Source: Lumnitzera littorea (Eukaryota > Streptophyta > Magnoliopsida > Myrtales > Combretaceae). From it: DNA of 64,000 bases. The notes under the pieces were generated by a model. It was not told where the DNA came from and did no database searches. It worked only from the letters and a program-made list of their open reading frames with translations. The position numbers and the translations under genes are program-made. Shown here one piece after another: positions 35,541-49,111 of this stretch (the stretch's first letter is position 1; the number at the start of each line of letters is the position of its first letter). The stretch is taken from contig JAMXBB010000003.1 in NCBI GenBank assembly GCA_024138015.1, forward strand, positions 10,246,742 to 10,310,741. Direction: 5' to 3'.

Positions 35541-38500
35541 TAGGTTATCGGCATTCCATGTCTTTGGGATGAGTTCTCCGTTGAGGGTCTTTAGTCTGTA
35601 GGCTCCATTGCCTACATCTTCCCTTGCTTGCACGGGATCCTCTTAGTTTGGTAAGAGCTTTCCTTGCCCTTCGCATGAGCCTATGGCCTATAGCTTATGG
35701 CACACTAGGTCTCTAGGTTAAAAGACCTTGTGCTTGACCTTCTTGTTGTGGTATTGGGCCACCTACTGCTGATAGGTGGCTAATCGAACTCTAACTACAT
35801 TATACACCTTGTTGATTATGTTGAGGCTTGCTTGCAAGGCCAAGCAATTAGTGGTGGCATTAAAGTTCTAGACCCTGCTCATTAGGAGCTCTAACTTAAT
35901 AGGTATGATGACTTTAAAGCCACAGGCAAGGCGAAATGGTTTCTCTCCAATAAAGGTTCTATAAGTGGTTTGGTACTCCTAAAGGATGTTGAGGAGCTTG
36001 TTGGCCCACTTCCCCTTTGCTTGTTTCTCTCTACTCGTTTTACTCTCTTCTCCAAGTTGTCAAGGACTATCCTATTGATCATTTTGACTTAGCTATTGGT
36101 TTGAGGATGGACACCAAGGTGAAGTGGAGTCTTATGTGGTGCTTCTTATAAAATTCCCTAAACTTACTACTGTCGAAGTACTTGCCATTATTCAGGATTA
36201 GGCATTTGGTACCGTAAACTTTATGAGGATGTTGGTGAAGACAAAGCCTTCAACTACCTTAGCTATAATGTTAGTGACTGCCTAAGTTTTGATCTACTTA
36301 GTGAAGTAATCCATGGCCATTGAGATGAACTAACGACCTTTGGACACTTTGGGGAAAGGTTCGAAGACGTAGGGTCCCTACTAGGCAAACGACTATGGGC
36401 TTGTCATGAGGTAGAGGTTGACATTTGGGGTATAACTGGTGGGCATGTGTGTCTAGCATGTTGTTATACTTTTGCACCATAGCCTTTGCATCTTCTTTTA
36501 TCGTTGGCCAGTAGTAGCTAAGGTAGAGGGCTTGTATGTAGAGTTCTTAGGCTTGGATATGGTTATTGTAGACTCCGACATGCAACTCTTTAAGGACATG
36601 GGCACTGTCCTTTGGTTTGAAGCACTGAAGGAGTAGAATGTTATGCTTGTGGCGATAAGGGATGTAATTAATGATGGTGTAGTTCACCGCGCTATAGGCT
36701 AACCTCTTGGCCTTGCCTCTGTTCTTGAGTAGCATCCCGTTCTTAAGATAGTCAATGCTCAGATCCATCTAGCAAGGCTCAGCAGAAGAGGGTTGGATCT
36801 CCAGTATTTCTTGTTGTTGCTTTTTGGCTATGTACTTAGGGACATACTGTAAGAAGATTTGCTTATCACTCCTGTAGGGTAGTAAGACAACTGTAGATGT
36901 GAGCTTCAACAGTTTGTTTGCTTTCGAGTTCTCTATTTGGGGAATCTTGTTTATGTTCCACGAGGTGAAACTTGAGGCAAGATCCTATACTATTTGGAAA
37001 TACTTCATCATGGTTTCTCCCTTTGCCTTGTATTCTTCTTTCACTTATTGTACCATGAACATGGAGTTCAAGTAGAGATCTACCTTCCTAACCCTAATAT
37101 CTTTAGCGATCTTCATGATGGCAATGAGTGCTTTATAGTCGGCCTTATTATTGCTTGTTGGAAATTTGAACTTGAGCTAATATAGGACCTTGATAACATA
37201 AGGCCATTGTGAAACACTGACTGCTCCACTCCTCCCTACCCCCCCTATGGAGGATCTATCGACATGAAGAGTCTACACCGGTATGTCAACCTTAGTCAAT
37301 GTTTCCTCCTCTCTAGTGTACTTTGTGATAAAGTTTACGAGGACTTGTGCCTTGATAGATTATCTTAGTCAGAATTGGATTCTGTGAGTGTTTAGCTCAA
37401 GTGAATACTTGACCATGCAGCTAGAGGCGTTAGGCTTCTATAAGATAGTTTGTAGTGGCTGGTTTGTGAGGAAGACAATGACCTTAGAAAGTATGGTCTT
37501 AGCTTCCTCGCGGTGATGGTTATAACTAGGGAAAATTTCTCCACCCATATCTACTTGGTCTCTAAGCCCTATAGTTTGTAGTTGACATAGTAAATTGACT
37601 TGTGCTCTCTTCCATTTACTTAGACGAGTATAGAGTATAATGCTTAGTCACTAACTGTTAAGTATAAGTAGAGTTTTTCCCCCAGGATTGGTTTAGAGAG
37701 CATAAGTGAGGTAGCTAGGAACTGTTTTAGCTTGTCAAAGGCGGTCTAACACTCTTTGATCTAAGCAAACTCCAATGGGTTCTTTAGTAACTTGAAGAAT
37801 TGGAAGCACTTGTTTGCACTTTAGGACACAAAATGATTGAGCGCGATAACTCTACTAATGAGTTGTTGCACTTCTTTGATGGTTTTAGGGAGTTTCTTGC
37901 CGTGAATGTCTTTGATATTATTTGGATTGGCGTTGATGCATCGCTCCATGACCATGAATTTGAGGAACTTGCCTAAGGCTACCCTAAAGACACACTCTTG
38001 GGGATTTAGCTTCATTTGATAGCACAAGTCCTTGATTTGGTCGACCTTAGCTTTGCTCTTAACAATCATGTCATTAGTGTAAACCTCGACATTTATCCCA
38101 GCTATAGCTTGAAGATTATTGTCACCAACTTTTGGTATGTTACCTTGACATTCTTGAGGTCAATGGGCATGACTCTGTAGTAATATCAACTAAAGTTGGT
38201 GACAAAGGAAGTGTATACTTCATCTTTAGGGCCATGCATATTTGGTAATAGCTTGAATAGGTATTCATGAAGTTGAACATTGTATGGCCTAATGTTGAAT
38301 TGACGAGCTGGTCAATCTTGGGGAGAGTGAAGCAATCCTTTGGGATAGTCGTATTGAGGTTGGTGTAGTCAACACATATGCACCACTTCTAGTTGGACTT
38401 CTTGACTAGTGTTGTGTTGGCTAGCTTGGCTGAGTTACGCTCTTCCCTCGTGAATCCAACTCGGGGTAGGTTTTGCACCTCTTGCTCAATGGCAGCCTGT

Positions 38501-38960
38501 CACTCAAGTGCAAAGTGTCTTATCTTCTGCTTGACTGGTTGGACATTGGGGTTTAATTGGAGGTGGTGCATCACCTTAGGGATATTGATGATGTCAGGTA
38601 TGTCCTTGGGGCCCAAGGCAAAAACATTAGCGTTGGACTGGGGGAAGTTGACAAGCCGATCTTTGTGCTTGGTGGATAGTGATGTTCCTATTCGAATTGT
38701 CTATTTAGGACTACTCCCGAACTAGATTTCTTTAGTCTTTTCAGCAAGCTCTTCCTATGAGCTATGGGTTTCCTCCAACCCCAACTCAATGTGCATCACT
38801 TGGTCACGGGGTTATATCCTTAAGGTAAAGTGATTGTAACAACTTCTAGTTGCCTTAGGTTATGCCAACTCCTATAGGCATGGAGAACTTTAACTTTAGT
38901 CACCACTAGTTGATCTACATGTATAACTTATTAATGCTTGATCTTCCTAATATAGCACTA
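35540..38960 (-). pseudogene. Tat-like Gypsy pol (RT, RNase H, integrase), decayed
   Basis: Minus-strand order: protease-RT linker 'AILGRSSINKLYM' near 38940, RT 'MPIDLKNVKVTYQKLV' near 38140 and 'VYTNDMIVKSKAKVDQ' near 38070 (usual Y-DDM-VKS, with the first catalytic Asp changed to Asn), then 'YQMKLNPQECVFRVALGKFL' and 'IKEVQQLISRVIALNHFVS' at 37820-38010; integrase core pieces near 36300-36480 and 'DAKAMVQKYNN'; 'QEYQTTYRTFIGEKPFRLA' near 35960; and the end 'AYRLKTLNGELIPKTWNADN' near 35560. Numerous stops. The 'G..IP.TWN..NL..Y' end is typical of Tat/Athila-branch elements. Confidence 0.85.
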
Positions 38961-41820
38961 AATGGTGACTAATGGTTGATAACAACCAAGTCAATTAGTT
39001 GCGAGGTAATGTGCTCATCGTTGCCCAGGCAGATAAGGAGAGTGATGAGGCCCTTAGTTGGTGCAAATTTGCCGTCGAAGCCAGCTAAGCTTTGTCTCTA
39101 GGGTCGTAGGGTTCCTTGAGTTGATCCTTCATTTGTATGTAGGTAGGGTAGAAAAGGATGCTTGCTGAGCTTTTGTTGTCAATGAACGCCTTGGGGATAT
39201 TGAAGTAACCTATCTTTGAATTAATGACCAAATGATTGATGTGAGGGTACTCGTTGCTCTCTCTCTCCTTAGTGGAGAATGAGATAGTGGTTTCGATCTT
39301 CAGTTTCTTGTCTCAGATGGAGAGGGCTTCCTAATGTACTGTAGAGGAGGAGAAGTTGGCGTCCCTTAACCTTGGGCCTTTAGTGATGTTTGGACTTGAC
39401 CTTCTTTCCAATGACGTTGCTGGTTGTTGGGGTTATTTTATTGCTGCTGTTGCTCGTTAGTTTAGCAGCGTTGAGATAGCTGTTAAACGTGGTCCCCTTG
39501 TTGGTGATGAGGCAGTCGATGCAGCCTTGACACATGAGGCCTTTGATTGCATTCTTCAAGTGCTAGTGCTCATATGTGTTGTGCTTGCGCACATTGTAGT
39601 AGTCGCAAAACTTGCCCAACTTTGTGGCTTTTGATGTCTCTCGAACTTAAGGAGGTTTGGGGAGTTGTCTTCACACCTCGTAAAGGATTTTGTTGAGAGG
39701 GTGGTTTGGTATGGGGTAGCTAATGAAGTTCGTGAAGTTTTGCTTTTGCTTCTTTCGGTGATCCTTCATTGAGGAGTCGTCTCTAGGGTCAAGGTGATCC
39801 TTCACTAAGCTTTTTTTTTGTCGTTGCTATCAGTATCAAGCCTGACCTGCATGGCATCCTCCAAGGTAACGTATTTCTCCGCCATCCTCATGAACACATC
39901 TAGAGTCTCAAAGTGGTTGAGGGTGATAGCCTTGAACAGTTTGCTAGAGGAGTCGACTATGTTGATTATAGCTTGGAGCATGACCCTTGTGTCAAGTTTT
40001 GGGACTTAGAGCTTGGCTTGGTTGATATGCTTCGGAAAGGTCTTATGTGTTTCGTTAGGACTCTACTTGATGTTGTAGAGAGAATATGAGTCCTTGTGAT
40101 AAGAGTCAAGCTATTGAACCCTTTACTTAAGCTCGAGCATGAGGACTTGAGAGCATGGAAAGGTACATCCTTTCATTTCGACCTATACTTAAGGAGTTCG
40201 AGTTGCTTTTGAATGCCGACTTGCCAAAGATGCTAAGCTGAGTACCCTCCTATTTGTTAACAATTGAGTACTGACTTGAGGATTGCTCTATTGATAGCTT
40301 GACTAACTTATTGATCAGCTTAACCACATCTGTTCTGAGCTCCTAAGAGCACATCTGAGTTGACATAACTCTAGAAAACTCGTAGATCAGCTTGGCATCA
40401 ATTAAATCTAACCATATCTTCTTGTCTGCTACTATAGGGACATCCCCAATGAATGTTTGCTACGTGTCCTAGCAGTTTGCATGAAAGAATCTGCTAAAAA
40501 AGCTTTTATTTTTTGCAATTTCTTTTATACCCTCATGTATTTCTTGTATTTTACTTAATTTGGACAATGCCCTTTTAGTCTTTTCCATCTTTAATAGGTT
40601 GCCTTAATATTTTTGGTATAAATACCTGCTTACAAGCAGCCACAATCATCATCTTGACATTATTGAATATATTGCATTCTATTTTGTATGAAGCTTTAAG
40701 CTCACCCTTTTTACTTTAATCTTATCTCTTAAGTAAGGCTAAGTAGCGAGTAGCGAGTAACGTCACTAAGTTACTCATGTGTCATATCGAACTAGTTTGT
40801 GAGTTTATGTAGCTTCCTTGGTATGTCATATCCTTGAAATCGTTCGTGGGTTTTTGCTTGTTTTCTTTCTACTTCATGCATTTGCCATCCTATACCTTCA
40901 AGCTTTTTGTGAGCTTGGACTCACCTTAATAGTGTCGCTTCTTCCGTCCTTAGCACTGCATATCAACGTGCGTGACACTTTACTGTTGAGGAAGTGCTGT
41001 TGAAACCCGACTGCAAGCTCGTCTCAAGTGGATTTCTCCATCTCAAAGGGTATTAAACACAATAGTATTGCCTTTGTCAAGGTGCTTAGGAAGGCCTTAT
41101 ATAAGATGGCATCGAAGAAGTTATGGATGCTCATCATTCTATGAAGGTGTAAAAGATGGTCATCGTGGTCACTTGTGTCATCATAGGTGTTGAGATGTGG
41201 GAGCTGAACACCCTATGGGAGGGTTTCCTATAAGATGATAGGTGTAAAGGGGCTTCCACTCGTGCCTGGTCTCGATAACCAAGTTGAGGATTTGGCTCTT
41301 TTTTGCTTGTGTATGCTAGAGGTGTAGCGGATGTATTCATATAACTTTTGGATGTTCATGTCCTTAAACAATTTTTGAGAATGGCTCAGGGGGAGTTCCT
41401 TGCACACCTTGTTGGTGCTTGATCGCTCATCTAGTATGAGAGCCTTGCTACCTATTCATGTTTAGTTGATTGAGGAGGTCCTAGTGTTGGCGGCAATCGG
41501 GTTGAATATGATCACGTGGGTGCATTAGGTTCAACGGAAGTTATGTAGAAAGTCTGTTCTACTTGCTTGGCCTATTAGTTGAACTGATGGAGATATCTTT
41601 GTTAGTGATTTCGTCTTAAGCCTTTTGTAAGATGGTAACTTCCCTTTGAAAAGTTGCATTGGCTTCCTTGGTCTTGTGGTTTTCGTCCATCATTTGATAG
41701 AACATTTCCTTTAGCTAGTTGAACTCTGAAGTTGGAGTAGTTAGTGGTAGCCGTGATGATTGACCACCGACTTCTTGATGGGATGCCAGTGGGTTAGTGC
41801 ATTTGCTCTTAGCCATGTGT
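38961..41820 (-). pseudogene. Tat-like Gypsy gag and protease region, decayed
   Basis: The frame opens with MAKSKCTNPLASHQE at about 41815, just after the primer-binding site. Later pieces include 'KFCDYYNVRKHNTYEH' near 39600 (the CxxH-type 'KYCRFH...HDTEDC' gag segment) and a protease-like 'AFIDNKSSASILFY' near 39170 (usual VDNGSSADILFY). Stops are found every 20-60 codons, so gag is dead. Confidence 0.75.
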
Positions 41821-41839
41821 GGTAGATAGGTAACAAAGA

Positions 41840-41848
41840 TGGGTGCCA
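41840..41848 (-). other. Primer-binding site of the Tat-like element
   Basis: On the minus strand the LTR ends TCACCA, then TT, then TGGCACCCATC. A TGG start two bases inside the LTR is where the tRNA CCA end pairs. Confidence 0.6.
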
Positions 41849-41850
41849 AA

Positions 41851-42679
41851 TGGTGATGTATTGATCATAGAGAGGGGGTTATCTTGTGGTCCAATCACCG
41901 TGGGCGATGGAAAACTTGCAAGAAAGTCCCTTGTGGCTAAGTTAGTAAGGACCCTTCAATGTTTAAGTTAACAAAGGAAGGAAAAGAGGGTTGTGCATCC
42001 AAGAAAGTAAGGTGAAAATTCTCAAAGTTGTGAATCCTTTATACATAAGGCTCTATGACCTATTTATAAGGCATGGAGCTTACTTACTTAAGACACTTGG
42101 TAAGCTAAGATAAGCTTGTACGTAGTTAGTGCAATGGATATATGTATAATACGGGAGAGGATAAAGCCACCTTGCCCATTGGTAGACATTAAGGATCGTT
42201 GTTGTCGCGTTTGAGGTATGGGTGGACTTCACATTTAAGGCGGCTAAGTGTAAGCATTGTACTACATATATCAGGGAGCATTTAATGAAGAGAGAGAGAG
42301 TGAAAAAAGAGGCATCGAAGTTTTCGAGCCATGCCATAAGTAGCTGATTTGTGTTCGGGGGTGGTGGTTGAGGAGGTCAGGGTTGGCTTTATGCATTGAG
42401 CTTGGATCTAAATAGCTTAAGGAAAATGAGGTCCGTGGGCTCCGAGGCCCCAGGTGTTGGGCCCATAGAGGATGCTAGCCAGAGTCTTCGAAGATCTAAG
42501 GTGCTCGAGGTAGAAAGGTGTTTGAGGTAGCCTTTAGTAGGTTATGTTGGTATTGGGTAGATTAGTCAAGATGTCTCATCGAGTAGGGTTCGAGGAAGCG
42601 CTCCTGTTGTAGTAAGGGCGGGTGGGGGGAATAAGATCTAAGCAGGTTGCTTGACTTGGGTTGGAGTGAACCTGCTAGG
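41851..42679 (-). mobile_element. 5' LTR of the Tat-like element, truncated
   Basis: Aligns with 26762 to about 27545. It stops abruptly at 42679 where copy 2 of LTR family S begins, and the missing 5' part of the LTR does not resume on the far side of that copy. Confidence 0.75.
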
Positions 42680-45361
42680 TATAAGCCCCACAAATAGCCA
42701 TTCGAGGTTTCGATCGGTTGAAAGACTCGATCGAACCTAAATTATAAAGTAAAGATAGAAATATTAGTAAAAATGACCCCGTAAACGTGAATTTAAGAAA
42801 ATAAATAGTAAAATAGGAGACTATAAAATTTTTAAATTTTAAGCATAATAATTGCTAATTACCGAAAAGGTGAAAAGTGTAATATAATAACTAATAAATT
42901 ACTAGAGATAGATTATATGTATACTAAAAATTTTAGAATAACCAAAATAATAATTAGAAATGTTCACATGTACCCCACATGTATTTACGTGTAGATAAAA
43001 ATACGCGAAATTACCTAAATTGGCCAAAAACTAAGTAAATAATTAAAGAAAATTATAAATTAATTATGGAAAAATCAGAAAAAAATCAGAAGAGGATAAG
43101 ATAATCCAAATCAGGTCGTGGCATGTCAGGATCTGCAAAATAAAGATCAACTAATTAGAATTAGGCAACACAAAAGCTAAAAATCAAGGAAATTGGGTAA
43201 AGTCATGTCTAATTAATGCATAATAATTACCAAAATCGTCTATAAATAGGGGAAAAATTTTCAGAACTCATTTGGGTAGTGAGGAATTTGAGAAAAATTA
43301 AGAGACTAAAAAATTTGAGAGAAAATTCATAAAACAAAAAAAGAAAAGAAAACTGTGCAGATTGGGTAAGTGAGCCAAACCCATACCTTACCACCACCTG
43401 GGACCAAGCCACCACCACCACCACCACCACCACCACCACCCTACTCTAGACCCACCGTCTGGGCCGGCCAACAACCTTAGACCGGGTTTGGACGACCAGA
43501 AAGCATCGAACCGGGTGAGTCCCATAATTGTCCTGATTTTGTATAATTTAGTAAAATTAGTTATTTTGCCCAGAAAATTATGAAAGTTGTTATTTTGAGG
43601 TTTTATTGTATGTAGATTTAGGGAAAAATAGTGATTTAGTTTAATCATGTCTGAAAATATAGGGTTTTTAACAAATTGAATAAAACGGAGCATGATTAGA
43701 ATTATAAATAAATAGGCTTAGGAGTGTAGTTTGGAGCTTAATTTTTTTTGTAGGATACTCATGTGATATAGAACAGTGCTATGAAGCCATTTTTATAAAA
43801 TTAATTTTTGAAATTTTTAAGTTAATTTTTAGCCCTAAAATGATGGAAAAAGTGGGTGATTTTGGGTTAATTAGGTGATTAAGATACTAATTACTGATTT
43901 AGATAGTACTTAGATGTTTAGGGATGCTAATCTCTGATGTGGAAACCTAATCCTAGCCTTTAGAGTATTAAGTATGGTTAATATAGGAAATTAGGTAGTT
44001 AATGTAAGAAATTAGTAATATGTGGAATTGAAAATTTATAAATCTAAAAAATTAGGGTTATTTAAATAATATTAGAACAAAAATCAGAATCATATTAAAT
44101 TTGAATTAAGATTTAATTTTGGGTAATTGTATAAAAATGTAAGATTTTCACACATCGAGAATAAATCTGATACCCTAATTAAGAATAGCGCGTACCGAAT
44201 AGTTTAGAATACTAAATCAAGACCCAATAGGATATTTGAATCTTTAAGCTTAATGTGATTAATTTCATATTAGGATTCGAGCATATTTAGGACTTAGAAA
44301 TCGAATTAGAACCTAATTTAAAAATTGATGCAGAAACCGAGCACGAACCTAACCCTAAACCTAGAATAATTGTAAAAGACTTAAGACCTAGATAATTATG
44401 TATATTAAACCCGAAATAAAACATAACAATAAGCTTTATAAGAGAAAATGAACCTATAATCATTATATGAAAACTGAAACCACGTTTGTGTTATAGGGAT
44501 GATCGGCGATGGCCTGAGCAAATCGGACCTCGAGTGAGTGAGCGAGGAGTCGAGGTAAGTTGGGATTAATACGATGCTGTATTTTGGAGACTTAAGATTA
44601 TGCTTGGTTGTGCTTGTTAGGTAGTTGGATGTGTGTATGTGCTTGATTATGGGTGATGCTATGATTCTGTTTGTTGCTCTGGCATGTATTGTATGATTTG
44701 TATGAAATGATTGATCACCCTAAACTAGACTTAATCAAATATACGACCAGTAATCATAATCGGACATGCATGGCGACCCGTTAGGGGAACTTAGGACTCT
44801 CCGGCCAAATATCGACCCCTTCGAAAGGGATAGTGCAGGATTGCATAATGGTCTCTTTTTCATCCTTAGCCGAACTAAGTGACAGGAGAGGAGGTTGCGG
44901 CGAGGGTGAAGTCAGTGGTTTGAAGGTAGTCGCGGGAGGAGTGAGGTCTCCATTGTACAAGCCTGAGTTTGGTCGTGAGCTGTTGCATTAATGGCAACTC
45001 CTCAACTCGGATTAGAGCGGGCGCAATTTCTCTAATCTCACGATAGGCCGGATAACGTCATGCGATGGCATTTGCTTGCACATGCATTGCACCTACTACG
45101 TTGATTGAAAACCTTGTTGTGTTTATGGTATAGTTTTAAGTCCTCCATCCTAACTTACTGAGCTGTGGTTGCTCACATCCTTATGGACGTCGTGCAGGTG
45201 CTGGCTAAGAAGCGGCAAATAACTACTTTAAAGCTAGCAACTGCTGGACCCAAAATGACCTATCAATAGGAAGAAAAATAAAATTTATAGATTTCATGAA
45301 GTATCAAATAATATGTAAGCTCTGAAAAATACAGGGTATAGGGTGGTTTTGGAATGTCACA
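42680..45361 (+). mobile_element. LTR family S copy 2
   Basis: Aligns with the reverse complement of 19946-22879 over nearly the full length. It starts TATAAGCC (TGTAAGCC in copy 1) and ends GGAATGTCACA. Flanking bases (CTAGG and AGATA) are not a target duplication. Contains a (CCA)n tract at 43396-43440. Confidence 0.85.
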
Positions 45362-45638
45362 AGATAGATCTTGGTTCTAAATTTGGAAACTCATACTTTA
45401 TAAGGTAGGTATCAATAGTGTCTCATGTTGTGCCAACTCTATACCTATTTACCCTTAATTATATCATGAAGTAGTTAAAGTATGAGAAGATATAGACAAA
45501 TTTATCTTAAACCATTGTAATTACGCTATGAAAATTTAATAAGAGGGTCATTAAGTTATCGATGATGATGATAAGGACTTGATGGAATGAAGCATATTTA
45601 CAAATGTATCGTCTTTCTATAAACTTTTTTTTTTTTTT
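45362..45638. other. Unassigned AT-rich sequence
   Basis: Nothing recognised; a short GATGATGATGAT run lies near 45562. Confidence 0.4.
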
Positions 45639-45749
45639 AGAGACTTGCATATCAAATAAGGGTTTTTATCCCTTGCTTTATCTTTATTTAAATAAAATAA
45701 AGATTTTTTACTATTGTTGTGATTTGGGTGTAACATGAATAGCCTCTCT
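45639..45749. repeat. Duplicated unit B, left block
   Basis: Matches 24179-24345 of unit A, minus a short deletion, and is cut at 45749 by the LTR insertion that follows. Confidence 0.7.
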
Positions 45750-47884
45750 TGGTAACGCCTAAGTACCCGGAATGCCATAGATTGCCATATGTCCTTAGCC
45801 TCTAATGATACGTTAAGCGTAATATTTGACTAAAAACTCCAAAGGGTATTATAAAAGTCTTTAAATAATCTTATATAATTAAATCTCCAAATAATTTTAG
45901 AAGAACTTTTAATTAATACATATTGATGTCTAATCAATAACTATCACCACATAAGACTAAATATTCTTATTATTTAATTTCTTAAGATATTTTTCAATAC
46001 TATACGTAGTCTTCGCTCTTTCTATCCATAAGGCAGTAACAATGAGCTTCATAAATTATTGAAGTCAAGTATTACAACTGCGGGTCGTATATGAAAATAT
46101 AATAAAGTAAGCCAAAGCTTAGTATGCAACATACAACTACGTGCGCGTGACCAAACAATACATAATTGCATGCATTTAAATGCAAAACAAGTAATTCACA
46201 CAATTTATTTAATTATCTTTGCTTTTAAGTTGGTCACACAATGCATGATAGTGGTCATCATAACCCAATCATATCACAATTTGTATTACAACTTAGTGTT
46301 TGAGTGTATCTCTTTAGGCCCTTCTACAACCTAATATTAGGCATGCCTTTTCGGGTCTCTATAACCTAACTTTGAGCATACCTATTCGGATCCCTTTACA
46401 ATAACCTAGATCTACCTTAGATCATTTTTAAGCAAGACTCCATTAAGGACAATGTGTTGCAAGGATCATCAAGGTTGCCTTCTAGGGATCTAGCACTTCG
46501 AGCCCTTAAGTCGAGCTACACACATAAGCAGCAAGCAATGATAAAATTAAGCCAAATATTTAATTAGTAAATTTGAACATAAACATGTAAGTATAAATTC
46601 TAGCCTATCAATCACAAGCCACAGATAAGTGTCACGTATTTAGATAATTGGAATCTGTTAAGAATGAACTATCTCAACTTTAGAATCTAGAAACATTGAA
46701 TACACATTAAACCCCTTAAATCTTGGATAAGTGATTTTTCTAAGCTAAAACTCACTTTTAGACTCCTTAATTCTTCTTAAATTCACTTAATGGAATATTA
46801 AGGAGGTGTACTTTTGATGTAACAAAAGGAATAAATCCAAAAGAGGAGGAAAACTTGACTTATTGGAATATATCCCGCGATATGGTTTCTAACATAGTCG
46901 TGTTAGTCAAACTATGTTATTAACTGTGTTACACTTCTCATCACTGCAAGTGATATGACCTAAGGATACGGTCTTGTGAAGTGATTGTATCACTCACTGC
47001 GATCGTCACTAAAAAAGCCTCTGCTAGTGATACAACCTAAGGATATGATCATATCAAATGGTTGTGTCACTCACTATTCTATAGAAAAAAAAAAAGCCCA
47101 CTTTTATTCACCCAGTTCTTTTTTAAGCCCAATTTAACCTCCGAAACTTTAACATATGCTTCAAAAGACTCTTAATTTATTGAAAACAACCTAACTTCTC
47201 ATCAAAAACCTCTTTAGTAATGCACCACAAATTCCATATCTCTAAACCCTGGATACAAATTTAATATTTACTCCATCAATATCAAAATTTTCTATTACTT
47301 TATCACTTTAACTACTAAATCATCACCAAAAGCTTTTTAAATAAAAAGATTATAGAAAAATCTACGGTGTAAAGGATACTTTACTTTAATTTTGATGATT
47401 TTTTTCGAGTTTCTTTATTTTCTCATAGTTGATTAATGCATAACCCTAAAATATCAATGCGTATTACTTAGATTTAATCAAAACCTAAATTTTATAATTG
47501 ACTCTTCACTTACTGTTGGAAGTGTCCAAAGGTTGTGTAAGCCTTATGATCCCCTTTTTTAGACAAGTTATACTATAAATAGGGATCTAAATTAATTTAA
47601 CTTTTTCCTCTAAAAACTGATAAGATTAAATAAAATTCTTGACGTATCTTGGGTTTATAGTGGAAGAGTCCTATTTGATGGTATCAAGAAATCTAAATGA
47701 GTTTCTAGAAAATAACGTAGTATATTATGCATTGACTAGGTTAGGAAATTTATGCATTTTCAATGTTATCACTCTTAAAACAATTTCTTAGAACCTTAAT
47801 ACCCCTTACTTATAACTTAATTATTTTTTATTCTATTTTCATGACTTTTATTCTTTTTTATCCTTTTTTTCCTGGGGTATTATA
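45750..47884 (-). mobile_element. Solo LTR (about 2.1 kb) inserted in unit B
   Basis: The + strand starts TGGTAACGCCTAAGTACCC and ends CCTGGGGTATTATA, so in element sense it opens TATAATACCCCAGG and ends with GGCGTTACCA, as in many Gypsy LTRs. Unit A at about 24345 carries the same flanks joined together (TGTTTCTTTTGGTCTAGC), which shows the empty site. No coding domain inside. Confidence 0.7.
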
Positions 47885-48770
47885 CTTTTGGTCTAGCTAA
47901 GTGGGTTTTGACAAATTAATTCCCCAAATAGAGTCTAGACAGAGCAGAAATTGCCCATATAAGCCTAGGTCATGGTAATTAATGGTAATTTCTAATCTTC
48001 ATTGAATATTTTAGTGGTTATATAGTTTTGAAATTTTCTTCCAAGTTCATGGTAATGTATATACGATCATATATGTATATCTTGATTAGAATGGAAGATT
48101 GGGGGTTTAGAGCAAATGGAGTAGATGATTTGGTATTTGCTAAAAATACTTGTAGACATTTTATTTATTTAATCTTTAAGCTGTTTACAGATTTAGGAAA
48201 TAAAAAATTTATATTAAATGTTAAAAAGTTAGACACTTTTATTTTTTTAATATATATTAGAGCTAGAATTATACCAATTTTTATAATTAATAATCTAAAT
48301 TAAAATGGTGTCCTTTTGGTATTTAAATTTTGTCCATTGTGGCAATTAATTGCATAAACTTTGTCTACCTTTTGCGATTAGTTATTGTGAATAGTTCAAG
48401 GAGCACCTCTCCTAATTCCATTTCTATAAGTTGTTGATACTACTATTTACGTAAATAAACGGGATAAATTGCATTGGGTTGGGAGTTTTATTGTCTCACA
48501 GAATTTTGGTGATGATAAAATAATAAGTAATAGATATTAATATATCGTGTAAAAGAACAAGTTTCGAAAATTTGATGATGCTATTTATTTTTGTAACGTG
48601 TTCACAGTAAATTCGAAATCCATTGACCCATTCTTGATGATATTTAATATCAATGGATAAACTAAGCTTGTGAAGAAAAAGCAATATGAGTTTGGGAACA
48701 GACGATGCGTGCTTTAATTGAGACTAACAACAAATATTTGTTATACACCATCAAATCATTTAAATTAACG
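47885..48770. repeat. Duplicated unit B, remainder
   Basis: 47885-48110 matches the end of the unit A left block; 48380-48700 matches the unit A right block; 48500-48765 matches 56325-56582 (unit C) closely. No counterpart of peptide gene 1 is found between the blocks, so it has been lost here. Confidence 0.7.
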
Positions 48771-49111
48771 CAATGGCCTATGCATTTTACTGAATAGAAT
48801 AAATGATGGATAAAATTATAATTATCAAGCAATGAAATAAAAATATAATAAATAGTAAATAAATATTACGGTATTTAGTTGAGTATAATAGAATTGTTAC
48901 TGTATTGTTTAATTCGTAAGATTTAATAAGAAATGAGATGCGAATAAAAAGTAAAATAACTCAAATACCTTGATAAATTGAATAATAAACAATGTATAAA
49001 ACAATTTTAAATTGTAAAAAACAGATTTAGAAAAAAAAAGGTAATAACTCTTATAAACCAAGCTACCCACAAACACAAAGCCTTCGGTTTCATCACTACG
49101 CCGTTGCCGCC
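48771..49111. other. AT-rich sequence upstream of the orphan exon
   Basis: Non-coding, ending in a less AT-rich 50 bp directly before the ATG at 49112 that could be a 5' leader. Confidence 0.4.

Noticed and set aside
42675..45366. Target duplication for LTR family S copy 2
   Set aside because: Flanking five bases are CTAGG and AGATA, which do not match; the site has been rearranged or truncated.
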